Part shown: one piece after another, positions 1 to 7,912 of the stretch
How the letters are laid out: every line of letters starts with the position of its first letter
Numbering within the stretch: position 1 is the first letter of the stretch
Source: Calocera cornea HHB12733
Taxonomy: Eukaryota; Basidiomycota; Dacrymycetes; Dacrymycetales; Dacrymycetaceae
Direction: 5' to 3'
Assembly: GCA_001632435.1 (NCBI GenBank)
Contig: KV424223.1
Location: 1-10,383, forward strand
DNA: 10,383 nucleotides
Notes under the pieces: generated by a model
Seen by the model: only the letters and a program-made list of their open reading frames with translations
What the model was told of the DNA's origin: nothing
The model's database searches: none
Program-made: the position numbers and the translations under genes

Positions 1-310
1 ATCTTGTGAAGTTCTATCAGAGGAGTGTCGCCTGTGTGAGACCGAGATAACGCTTGTCGATAACGCGGGATAACGCCTTCGGATACGATATTTGGACAGG
101 GGGGAAAGGCAGCTCATATTCACTACCTAGACAGCATAGTTAAGTAGCTACGGGATTCCTGTATCTTCCCAGGCACCAGGCACCAGGCACGAAGCCGTTC
201 CTGGTACCTGACCAAGTGAGACTTGTGTAACCCGGAATCCGTACGGAGCGTTATCTACGTAACGCCCCTCTAACGCTATGTCGCCAATTGACAAGAGAAT
301 CGGATGTACA
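1..310 (-). mobile_element. LTR of a retrotransposon, minus orientation, cut by window edge
   Basis: This block is the exact reverse complement of 9622-9931. I compared all 310 bases by eye and found no mismatch. Read on the minus strand it starts with TGTACATCC at 310, which fits an LTR 5' end (TG...). About 21 bases of the 3' end would lie to the left of the window. The block to its right is a host gene, not element interior, so this is either the 5' LTR of an element running leftwards or a solo LTR. It carries three GATAACGC motifs at 46-53, 59-66 and 69-76, a further cluster at 248-275, and a hairpin at 177-210. Its inner end interrupts the zincin-like gene. The target-site duplication cannot be checked because the outer end is not in the window. 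Confidence 0.8.
177..210. repeat. Hairpin inside the left LTR
   Basis: Two 15-base arms (177-191 and 196-210) around a 4-base loop. The arms pair at 13 positions by Watson-Crick rules, plus one G-U wobble and one mismatch. One arm contains overlapping GCACCAG/GGCACCA units, so a short tandem repeat may have given rise to the stem. The same structure is in the right LTR at 9722-9755. Confidence 0.6.
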
Positions 311-1061
311 GCAGCCAATATTGCTGAAGTCATTGCCCTCGCCTTTGAATTCTTCTGCCGTCCTGTCGGGAGACTGAACATAGGTGATACCATAGCGGAT
401 TACACCACCCCAAAGCAGTCCCTCCAAATAATACCCACTTTCTCCTTTTGCGCTGGTATGCTCTGATATAGCAGCCCCATGCCAGTTTTCATGTCGCACC
501 TCCTCTCCAGAGAGACGTTGGCCACTTGCCCAAATCGGATCCTGGATCATGATACGGTAGTAGATATGATGTGCCATCTCATGAAGCATAGTTGTCATGA
601 GCAAGAAGCGTAGCATAATGGCTCTCTGATTGGTTGCTGGAACAGCTTCAGCATGTGAATAACCCAAAACATTGGAGCGTACCATCAGAGTTTTCTGCTT
701 CCACGGCTGCCAGTGCCAGACCTCGGTTCACGGTGGTCCAAGGTAGACGACCTGGAGGTGGTTCTCGCTCCGATTCAGCCAGAGAGTTATCCATCCCATC
801 ATCCTCTGCAATGCAGATCTGGGGCACGTTGTCCCAGAAGTCGTCCAATACCTTGGTGATCACTTCGTCCGGCACAGTGTCTGGCACAAGAGCTTTGTAC
901 CGAGCACGAACATGATAGGAGTGTGCAATGAGGGTACGGACTCGATCCAAGGCCCAATCAAGTGGCGGGCATTGTATGGCCTCTTCGCGGAGGATTGGGT
1001 AGTCAAGAGAGTCCTCGTCAACCGTTTCAATGAGGTGGTACAAGGTGTATTGGTCTGCCAT
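251..1061 (-). pseudogene. Zincin-like metallopeptidase gene, 3' end replaced by LTR
   Basis: Two exons, 1061..683 and 636..251, are joined by a 46-nt intron (637-682; donor GTACGC, branch GCTGAAG, acceptor CCAG). Splicing restores one frame of 254 residues. The key motif is LHEMAHH (residues 144-150), an HExxH zinc-binding/catalytic site. About 43 residues later comes GESGYYLEGLLWGG (191-204), where a Glu could be the third zinc ligand as in gluzincin-like folds; this is inference. The overall pattern resembles uncharacterised fungal proteins with an HE-x-x-H and a GE(S/A)G...LE..LFGG block. No signal peptide or membrane segment is visible, so an intracellular protein is likely; the substrate is unknown. 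The last 19 residues (from Cys236) and the stop codon are encoded by the LTR, so the native C-terminus is lost. ATG at 1061 opens the frame, with a TATA-like stretch about 50 bases upstream. The product may still be made, but truncated. Confidence 0.68.
637..682 (-). other. Intron of the zincin-like gene
   Basis: A 46-nt GT-AG intron (GTACGC donor, CTGAA branch-like motif, CCAG acceptor). Removing it joins codon Asp126 to Ala127 and links the N-terminal frame, ending ...VEAENSD, to the ATNQRAIMLRF...HEMAHH frame without a stop. Unspliced, both frames run into stops or lack the N-terminus. Confidence 0.75.
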
Positions 1062-1112
1062 GGGGAATGTGCCGTATAGAGTGTTCTTCAGCTTGTTGTG
1101 ACTTCAGTCCAG

Positions 1113-1120
1113 TATATATA
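1113..1120 (-). promoter_or_regulatory. TATA-like element for the zincin-like gene
   Basis: TATATATA lies 52 bases upstream of the ATG at 1061 on the minus strand. It sits in otherwise mixed-composition DNA. Position and composition fit a fungal core promoter; function is inferred only. Confidence 0.35.
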
Positions 1121-1344
1121 CCATAGCTCCCCCTACTGACCCAATGAACAATGAGCGGCCTGAAATACTCGTTGCATGAGCTGGGAGCCATTGTCTGCAG
1201 TGTACAAACCCTTGATGGCAAGCCAGCAGAACTTCATACAATAGCAAAGGGAACGTTGCCATGACTGCGATGAATCAGTCGAAGGTGTGCATGTTTGTTC
1301 TCTATCATCTCCACACACAGAGTAACGAAGGCGTTTACATTCTC

Positions 1345-1350
1345 TATAAA
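1345..1350 (+). promoter_or_regulatory. TATAAA upstream of F-box gene 1
   Basis: A TATAAA hexamer about 170 bases upstream of the chosen ATG at 1519. The distance is long but possible for a fungal gene. Two ATGs directly behind it would be upstream start codons if transcription began there, which lowers confidence. Confidence 0.25.
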
Positions 1351-1518
1351 TGCATTGTTATGCACAAAAGCAGCCAGCAGTAGCCGTAGTTACCGATCTG
1401 GCAGCACTAATTAAGGCAACAAAGGCACCATATACTAAGGCTGTGCAGAGCCTTTCTTATAGGCTGGCTTCACTCGTCTGTTTTGCATCCGACGACCAAC
1501 AACGTACAGCTGGTACCA

Positions 1519-2808
1519 ATGGACGGCCTCCCCGCAGAAGTCCTCCGATATATTTTGCGAGAAGCCACCCTTATTCGAGATGGGTTTACCTACCCGACCG
1601 AGGTCGATACCCAAGAACAGGAGAAACATGCGCTCTTGTGCATCACGGAGGCAATGCGAATCAAATGCACAATCAGTCTGGTATCCAAGCGGTTCCATGC
1701 CCTGGGCGACGAGTTTCTCCTCGAGATTCTTCACATCGGTCAACAAAAGCACATTCCAGCGCTGCTTTCTATACTTCGGCAACGTAACGAAAACGGGGTG
1801 GTACGTGGATGGTGGTGTCGTCGCCTTATCGTCAATCTCCGTCAGCATGACATCAAGTGGGGCCACGGCAAAGCGTCGCTCTGGGGCCTGATTCCATCCT
1901 GCCCACGCCTAGAAGACCTACGTTGCTTTCTGTTTCACTCGGTCCCTCGTATGCGGCATCGGAGAAGGTTAGATCTGTATCGAGTCACCGTGGTCCTTTG
2001 CCAGACAATCGCGACTACACTGGGACGATCCCTACGATATCTGCATTTCGGAGATCATGTGGAAATCAGCGCCCAGCTCGCAACCTGCCTCCTTCCGCAT
2101 CTCAAAGTTCTGGAAGTCTGCCGATTTGATCGACTTGTGGCACCAAATCCAGCTTTGGATGACATCCGCCCACGGTGGCGGTTCAGGAAGACTAAATACA
2201 TGGAAGATGATCCTCCGATCGACGAAGCTGTGGCCGAAGAATACCACGCAGTAACCGAAATGGCCCGCTGGTCTGACGCTGCCCAGGCTGTCACCCTTCC
2301 AGCCCTACGCATCTTCAAAGCCAACACTTTCTTCGCTGACTTTGGCGATTGGCAGATGCCAAACTTACATGAAGTCATTGTTGGATTTAGTTTGGACTGT
2401 ACGGATGAAGAGACTCTCCCGATAATGCGCAAAGCTTTGGTGCCTCACGCTGCGCATATATCTCGGCTCACTTTCGAGGGGGGCGGTGGCGGTAGTCTTT
2501 GGGTGATTCTTGGCATGCTACCCCACCTTGATGAGATGCGATTCCAGTTTCAATGCGTCGATTTCACCGACGTGCTCAAGCGGCCTCATATGCGGTTGAC
2601 ATCGTTCGTCATAATTCTGGAGCGCCCCGACATGGAAGATCTTCCAGCCGCACTGTCCAACATCCGGGAAAATGTTGCCGGGGGTCTTCTTCCGACTTTG
2701 AAGACGATTACCCTCGAAGGCAGCAAGGAAATTGGAAGCGGAATGGTTGTGGAGGCGCAGCAGGAGTTTGTAGGGCTGGGGATAAGTGTGACCATGACGT
2801 ATGCGTAA
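1519..2808 (+). CDS. F-box-like protein with leucine-rich region (copy 1)
   Basis: An intronless gene of 429 residues. The N-terminus has an F-box-like start (LPAEVLRYILREA, residues 4-16) and the second F-box half LVSKRFHALGDEFLLE (54-69), which is the usual layout in Agaricomycete F-box proteins. The rest has spaced Leu-rich segments such as LRYLHFG, LKVLEVCRFDR, LPALRIFKA and ISRLTF, fitting a degenerate leucine-rich substrate-binding region. F-box proteins link substrates to SCF ubiquitin ligases through Skp1; the target here is unknown. There is a five-glycine run at residues 321-325. The start was set by alignment with the paralog at 7913, because both share ATGGACGG then LP(A/S)E(V/I)LR. 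The frame extends upstream to 1483 only through a TTG. By eye, identity to copy 3 is about three quarters to four fifths, highest near the N-terminus. There is no signal peptide and no membrane segment. Confidence 0.85.
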   Translation: MDGLPAEVLRYILREATLIRDGFTYPTEVDTQEQEKHALLCITEAMRIKCTISLVSKRFHALGDEFLLEILHIGQQKHIPALLSILRQRNENGVVRGWWCRRLIVNLRQHDIKWGHGKASLWGLIPSCPRLEDLRCFLFHSVPRMRHRRRLDLYRVTVVLCQTIATTLGRSLRYLHFGDHVEISAQLATCLLPHLKVLEVCRFDRLVAPNPALDDIRPRWRFRKTKYMEDDPPIDEAVAEEYHAVTEMARWSDAAQAVTLPALRIFKANTFFADFGDWQMPNLHEVIVGFSLDCTDEETLPIMRKALVPHAAHISRLTFEGGGGGSLWVILGMLPHLDEMRFQFQCVDFTDVLKRPHMRLTSFVIILERPDMEDLPAALSNIRENVAGGLLPTLKTITLEGSKEIGSGMVVEAQQEFVGLGISVTMTYA

Positions 2809-2995
2809 CTTTCGTATGGTCGGAGCGAGAGAACGAGAATTGTCTTAGCACGCGGGTCTCTGTTCCGTCACGCGCTCAGGCTAGTACATGTACAATGACA
2901 TCTTGTATACAGATACATCCTCGCAAAGAGTTAACGCCAGGCTTCCAACGGTAAGCTATTTTCATGTGCTTTGCGTTGTCCGATTTCAAACGTAA
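2809..2995. other. Convergent 3' spacer, F-box copy 1 and mccA
   Basis: This 187-nt stretch lies between the stop codons of two converging genes and must hold both 3' ends. I see no clear AATAAA signal and no coding frame of note. It contains the only GCGTTA/TAACGC-type hexamer that I noticed between the two LTRs, near 2933. Confidence 0.5.
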
Positions 2996-5774
2996 TCAAG
3001 CAGATTCCTCAATCGAGATGAGTTCTTTCCCCTCCTCAACCATGTTTCCCTTCTTGCAACCAACGAGAGTGACCACCCCATCAACTTCGGCCCTGAGCAC
3101 GATCTCCGTCTTCATACTCTCCAGTACAACGACCGTCTGGCCCTTCTTGACGGGATCCCCTTTCTGAACGTGCACATCCACTACGAGACTTGGCATGGGC
3201 GCGCGAATAACACCCGAACTCATGACCTCGGCAGCGATCTGCAGGAGATAGTTCGGAGGCGGTATGAGCAGCGTGGTCTTGCTTCCCTCGTGGAATATGT
3301 GTAATCGGTCTGTGACGGCGGCCGTCGGAGGAACCGCGAGAGGCGGGGATTGTTGTACTACCGTAGTGTTGACCATCTGTGCATTAAGTGTGCTGGAGAC
3401 CATCGTGGGAGACGTCATCTGGGCCTTGACGTCTGCGAAAATGACTGGTTCTTCGTCTGGAGTCTTGACTGCAATGTCGAAGGATCCTGGGTTGCTTGAT
3501 ACGATGGTCACCTCGGAGATTCCGGATGGGCTATCCTGAGTAAGGACAGGATCTGGCTGGAACTTGAAGTGGCGTGTGTAAACATCCGAGAAACGTCGGA
3601 AAGCAAGCGAGTGCCAAGGTGAAATCGTTGCGGCCGGTTGCAGTGGCTGCTCGCGAAGTAGAAGGAAGAGTGCTGCCTGTGCCAGAACATCCGGTGATGG
3701 CACGGATATCGGTGGGAAGAGCTCTGCGTGGTGTTTCTAGTGCGTGCATGAGCCGACAGAAGATATGAGAAAGCAATGAGATGTACAGCAATGAACCCGG
3801 TGTCCAGTTCCTGTCCAATGAACGCTTCGTTCCCAGCGAGCGCCTTGAGAAATTCGACATTGGTTGCTACTCCTGCAACATGGTATTCGTCGAGTGCTTT
3901 GCTTAGGATGCGCAGGGCTTCAGTCCGATCCCGACCATGGGCCACGACCTGATTTGATAAGGTCAGGTTGTGCTGCGCCGATCACGATCGACGGCCAAAC
4001 CTTGCTGATGAGCGGGTCGTAGTAGACCTCGATATTGGATCCTTGGGGGAATCCTTCTTCCAATCGCAATGACGCAGATGGCTGCGGTGTCGACTTGTAC
4101 AGTAGAGGACCGACGTCGGGAAGGAAATTACTGAGCAAAACGTGAATACGAGGAATATGTATAGATGGGAAATCCTTACTTGCGAGGGTTTTCTGCGTAT
4201 ATCCGGGCTTCGAAAGCATGTCCGATCCTTGGGATCTCCTCCTGCCGAAGAGGAAGGGGGTTTTCGGAAGCGACCTCAAGTTGCCACTGAACAAGGTCCT
4301 GGCCGGTTATCATCTCCGTCACGGGGTGCTCGACTTGCAATCGGGTATTCCTGCATCGATGTCAGCACAATTAGCGACCGAGGGCTGAGTTTCATACATC
4401 TCCATGAAGTAGAACTCGTCTGTATCACAGTCAAGGATGAACTCAACTGTGCCGGCACCGAGGTAGTTCACAGCCTTTGCAGCCGCAACGGCCTTGTCGC
4501 TGAGATCTTTCCGTACTTCATCCGATAGACCAGGCGCGGGAGCCTGCGATATGATGTCAGACTAAGGCGCATATACGGGAATACCGACAATGCGCGCCTC
4601 TTCAATAATCTTCTGATGTCTCCGCTGCACGCTACAGTCCCTCTCCCACAGGCTCACCACATTCCCCATCGCGTCGCCAAACACCTGCACCTCCACATGC
4701 CTCGGTCGCTCAATCCAGCGCTCGATCAGCACCCGCTCGTCACTGAACGCTTTGAGCGCTTCCCGCTGTGCCGACTCCAGTGCGGGGAGGAACTCGTCGG
4801 CGGAGCGCACAATGCGCATTCCCTTCCCACCGCCGCCTAGGACGGCCTTGATTAGTAGCGGGTAACCGAGCTTCCTTGCTTGCGCCTCGAGTTCGGCAAC
4901 TGGGACGGGCTCTGAGGTGTGATATCCCGGGACACAGGGAACACCCGCGGCTAACATGGCATCAGAACAGCTCGAGCAGTGTCAAGCGGACACGTACCAA
5001 GCATGATATCCTTGCTCTCACTATATCTGCATCAGACTGGCTCATGTCGCATAAATGGCTGGTGCGTACCTCTTAGATCCCATGCTCTTCATCGCCTCTA
5101 CACCGGGTCCGATAAACACCAGCCCCTCAGCCGCCAGTTGTTCCGCAAACTTAGCATTCTCGCTCAAGAACCCATAGCTGACCCATCCATTAGCACGTGT
5201 ATTGACGCATAATCTGGTGTGCGAAATACCCGGGATGTATCGCCTATATGCCCCTCAGTCGCGCTTTCAAGGCGACAGCACTGATATGCTCACCTGAGCT
5301 CCAGATCGCTTCGCAACCTCTATAATCTTGTCCATCCTTAGATAGCTCTCAGCACTGACGGCCGGTCCGAGACGATACGCCTCATCCGCCATCTGTACAT
5401 GCAGAGCATTCTCGTCTGCATCGCTGTACACCGCGACTGTCGATATGCCGAGCTTGCGGCATGTCCGAATGACGCGACACGCTATTTCGCCCCGATTTGC
5501 GATCAGGATCTTGGTAAATAGAGGTTTGCGGGGCGCCGAAAGGTCGGGTACTACACTCAAGGTCAGTATCTTTTTGCCTGATTAACGTATATAACGTACC
5601 CGTGGCGAATCCTCTCGCGTACGTCCGGTTCGACAATGGCCTAGCTACACTAGTCGACGGCTCGGGTCTCGCGGATGCTGCACGCAGGAAGCGCGTCGAC
5701 GCGATAGCTGCACCAACTTCAGGATGCCGCAGGGGATGCTGTGCGGCAAGTCTTGTCGCACGCTTCCTCAGCAT
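2996..5774 (-). CDS. mccA: 3-methylcrotonyl-CoA carboxylase alpha subunit, mitochondrial
   Basis: Eleven exons (5774-5600, 5550-5294, 5243-5230, 5177-5070, 5020-4998, 4950-4589, 4543-4398, 4350-4180, 4130-4001, 3948-3787, 3736-2996) give about 762 residues, close to the family length of 700-730 plus a long leader. Residues 1-58 are rich in Arg, Ala and Ser, fitting a mitochondrial presequence. The biotin carboxylase core follows: [17 protein letters not shown] (from 72), [14 protein letters not shown] (from 147), GGGGKGM (231-237), the catalytic region [13 protein letters not shown] (362-374), and [13 protein letters not shown]. The C-terminus is a biotinyl domain with VLESMKTE; Lys725 is the expected biotin site. 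The enzyme carboxylates 3-methylcrotonyl-CoA in leucine breakdown, together with a beta subunit not in this window. Propionyl-CoA carboxylase is the main alternative, but filamentous fungi generally use the methylcitrate route. The ATG at 5774 is the first in frame; 5' of it the frame has no ATG. Confidence 0.93.
4544..4588 (-). other. mccA intron with an unusual donor
   Basis: The exon ending HQKIIEEA must join the exon starting PAPGL. The only GT donor that keeps frame is GTCGGT at 4588, giving a 45-nt intron and a three-residue insertion (Arg-Ile-Ala) next to the conserved EEAPAPGL. A GC-AG intron (4544-4597) would restore the family sequence exactly, but GCGCGC is a poor donor. The acceptor CGCAG and branch site TCTGAC are good in both models. 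Confidence 0.5.
5178..5293 (-). other. Two mccA introns around a 14-nt micro-exon
   Basis: Introns 5244-5293 (50 nt, GTGAGC..ATAG) and 5178-5229 (52 nt, GTATTT..GTCAG, branch TGCTAATG) flank exon 5230-5243. The micro-exon encodes Ala-Ile-His-Pro and two bases of Gly. Without it the highly conserved AIHPGYGFLSEN motif is lost, so it is well supported. A second short exon of 23 nt (4998-5020) encodes ESKDIML between two more introns. Confidence 0.85.
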
Positions 5775-6072
5775 GTTGTTGCGCTGCGGGCAGGTAGGTG
5801 ATGGGTGGATGTACGGATGGTGGTGTCTGGCACCCCGCACCGGGCTTGACAGGGGACCGGCCCCGGATCTCCGCGTCAAAACCGCACGGAAGCGTCTTTA
5901 GTAACTCTTCCACCAGAACTCATGCTCTGTAACGACCATGCCGGCTTTACTGAAATCGAAGCTCTTCACCATGCAGTCAACGTAATGCAAATGTGATAGC
6001 TACTTTGTCCGCCATCCTCCTCCTCAAGTCCACACTAGTCCGACTAGCGTCCCAAAACCGACGGTACTCAGC
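5775..6072. other. Divergent spacer, mccA and F-box pseudogene
   Basis: This 298-nt region holds the mccA 5' flank. On the mccA strand the last 100 bases before the ATG are C- and CA-rich, including repeated CATCC/CACC units, and there is no TATA box. Several open frames overlap here but none carries a recognisable motif. Confidence 0.5.
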
Positions 6073-7433
6073 ATGGACGCAATGTGTCGCGGTATCCATC
6101 GGCTTCCTTCAGAGATCTTGCGATGTATCTTACGTGAGGCAACTTCAATCGAGGATGGCTTTTCATATCCAATCGACGTTGATGAGCGAGAACAGGAGAC
6201 AGGGATCGCCCAAAAGATTGCCCTTTCGATGGAGAGCAAACACGCCATCAGCCTTGTCTCTAAGCGCTTTCATGGTCTCGGAGACGAATATCTGCTACAT
6301 ACTCTGCATGTCACACGGCAAACGCACATCCGTCCTCTGGGTGCGGTCCTCCGGCAGCGGAACGACAATGGTGTGTCGCGCGGGTGGTGGCGTCGTTGCC
6401 TTGTTCTCAACCTGCGGCAGCATGATATCGACTGGAAGCACGGTAAGGCGACTCTCTGGGGCCTTGTTCCATCGTGCCACTCGGCTAGAAGACTTGCGCG
6501 TATTTTTGGATCGAACATCCTATCCAGGCTTGGAACTGCGCGGAAGTCAGGAAGTCTTCGAGGTCTCGACAAGCCTCTGCCAGACCATCGCCAGCATTCG
6601 AAGCCCTGACCTTCGACTTCTACATTTGGGGTTCAGGATGGAGATCAGTCTCGACCTCATCATTCGTCTTCTTTCATCCTTGAAGAGGCTCGAAATCTGC
6701 CGCTTTGATCGAATAGACGTCCCAAGTCCGTTCCCGAACGACCGTCGGCGCACACGACGACGTATGCGCCGCTTTTATCCCGAGCCAGCCGACTATCGAA
6801 TTGATGAAAAGCAGTTGACGGAATACGAGACGGCGACGGACCTCGCCATGTGGCCCACTTCTGCTCGCATGGTCGAATTACCCAGATTGCGTGTCTTCAA
6901 GGCCGACACGTTCTTCTCCGACTTCGGCGAATGGCACCTACCAAGTCTAGTCTAGTCGGCGTCGGATTGGAAAGCCACTGCTCGGCAGCAGAGAGCCTTG
7001 CCAGTTTGCAGCATTGCTCACTCACGCCTTGTGTATTACTCATCTCACCTACTACGGCGGGTGTTTGAACCTCGGAGATATCTTGGACCTGCTCCCTCGC
7101 CTCGGACAGATTCGATTCCGATATCCGGTCATACGAATGACCGAGACCCTGAAGGGTGTACAAATGTGCCTTCAGTCGTTGGTCATTCTTATTGAACCGA
7201 TGTACATTCCATCCCTGCCACGAGCACTCAACAGCCTTCACACGGATATCGCTAACGGATCTCTTCCTCGGCTCGAAACAATTCGGTTCGAGACCAATGA
7301 GTTTACCGGCCGGGTGCAAGAAGAGGATATTGTGGCGGCACAGCCGGCGTTTGCAGAATTGGGAGTGACTCTGGTATTACCAGACGAGGAGGATGTCATG
7401 ACGATGCTGTTCCCGTATGACTACAGTAGCTAG
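6073..7433 (+). pseudogene. Decayed F-box-like paralog (copy 2)
   Basis: The sequence follows copies 1 and 3 from start to end but in changing frames. ATG at 6073 opens MDAMCRGIHRLPSEILRCIL and continues through LVSKRFHGLGDEYLL to LWGLVPSC. At about 6474-6486 the DNA has one extra base relative to copies 1 and 3, and homology moves to the next frame (TRLEDLRVFL ... FRMEISLDL ... LKRLEICRFDR ... FSDFGEWHLPSL). That frame ends at an in-frame TAG at 6953-6955. Here the copy is about five bases shorter than its paralogs, and homology resumes in a third frame from about 7008 (THALCITHLTYYGG ... LPRLETIRFE ... FAELGVTL) to a stop at 7433. Two or more indels plus a stop make a pseudogene more likely than missed introns; no GT-AG pair fits the first break. 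It is more diverged from copies 1 and 3 than they are from each other. Confidence 0.82.
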
Positions 7434-7912
7434 TCATGTAATCGCTCCTGAACAGCGACACAGCGGCAGTGTATCGTGTCATGTGTCTGAGGGCGCGAAG
7501 GTGCGAGTGACGCGCCCGAGGCATCAGCCCAGCAGCCTGATCGGGTAGCTGCGACGAGGTACTGAACTGTAGCTAATTGGGGTGATGAAACCAGGTTACG
7601 TCACTAGTGCTATGATAGTATGCTCAGTGTACAGTCGGTAGTAGTCGGGCCACCGGAAGCAAAGGTGAGCCGTCAAAGCGCGCTGGTAGAGGCGGCGCAT
7701 GCCTGGTTTGCAATTGCTTGCTACTGTATTCGAAGGGGAACAGGTCGGGAATGAATGCTTGGAATAAAAGAAAGATCATCTCTATTCCCACGGTACACGG
7801 GCCATTGGTGGGATATTAGGATGGGTGGCTGATGGACGCACACTGCCCTACGCGGTCGCGTCCAGTCGTCCCACCATTTTGGGTCCGACTATCAACAACA
7901 CACCGCTTGGCA
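7434..7912. other. Spacer upstream of F-box copy 3
   Basis: This 479-nt stretch lies between the pseudogene end and copy 3. I see no gene. There is an A-rich patch (AATAAAAGAAAG) near 7764 and an ATTGG (CCAAT on the minus strand) at 7804-7808, about 105 bases before the ATG at 7913. Roughly the last 40 bases resemble the stretch just upstream of copy 1 (ACCAACAAC / ATCAACAAC), showing that the duplication included some 5' flank. Confidence 0.5.

Larger units (their letters stand above)
1062..1518. other. Divergent intergenic region, zincin gene and F-box gene
   Basis: This 457-nt spacer separates two genes that point away from each other. I see no convincing gene in it. A 61-codon minus-strand frame at 1133-1318 is Cys-rich and has no recognisable motif. 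It holds the two TATA-like sites listed separately. Two ATGs at 1350 and 1360 would be out of frame for the F-box gene, so its transcription start is probably downstream of them. Confidence 0.5.

Noticed and set aside
1133..1318. 61-codon minus-strand frame in the divergent spacer
   Set aside because: No recognisable motif, no promoter or splice support, and a length expected by chance.
1350..1787. 145-codon plus-strand frame starting at ATG 1350
   Set aside because: It mostly overlaps the F-box gene in another frame, and a similar shadow frame appears in copy 3 only because the DNA is conserved there.
2996..5774. Pyruvate carboxylase, acetyl-CoA carboxylase or urea amidolyase for the biotin enzyme
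   Set aside because: There is no carboxyltransferase or amidase domain. Length, order (biotin carboxylase, short linker domain, biotinyl domain) and mitochondrial leader fit an MCC/PCC-type alpha subunit.
5775..5879. N-terminal extension of the MCC alpha protein by 35 residues
   Set aside because: The frame is open upstream but has only a TTG. The ATG at 5774 is the first ATG and begins a typical mitochondrial leader.
7832..7912. Upstream ATG for F-box copy 3
   Set aside because: The extra 27 residues have no F-box features and no equivalent ATG in copy 1, where homology to the start is at 1519.
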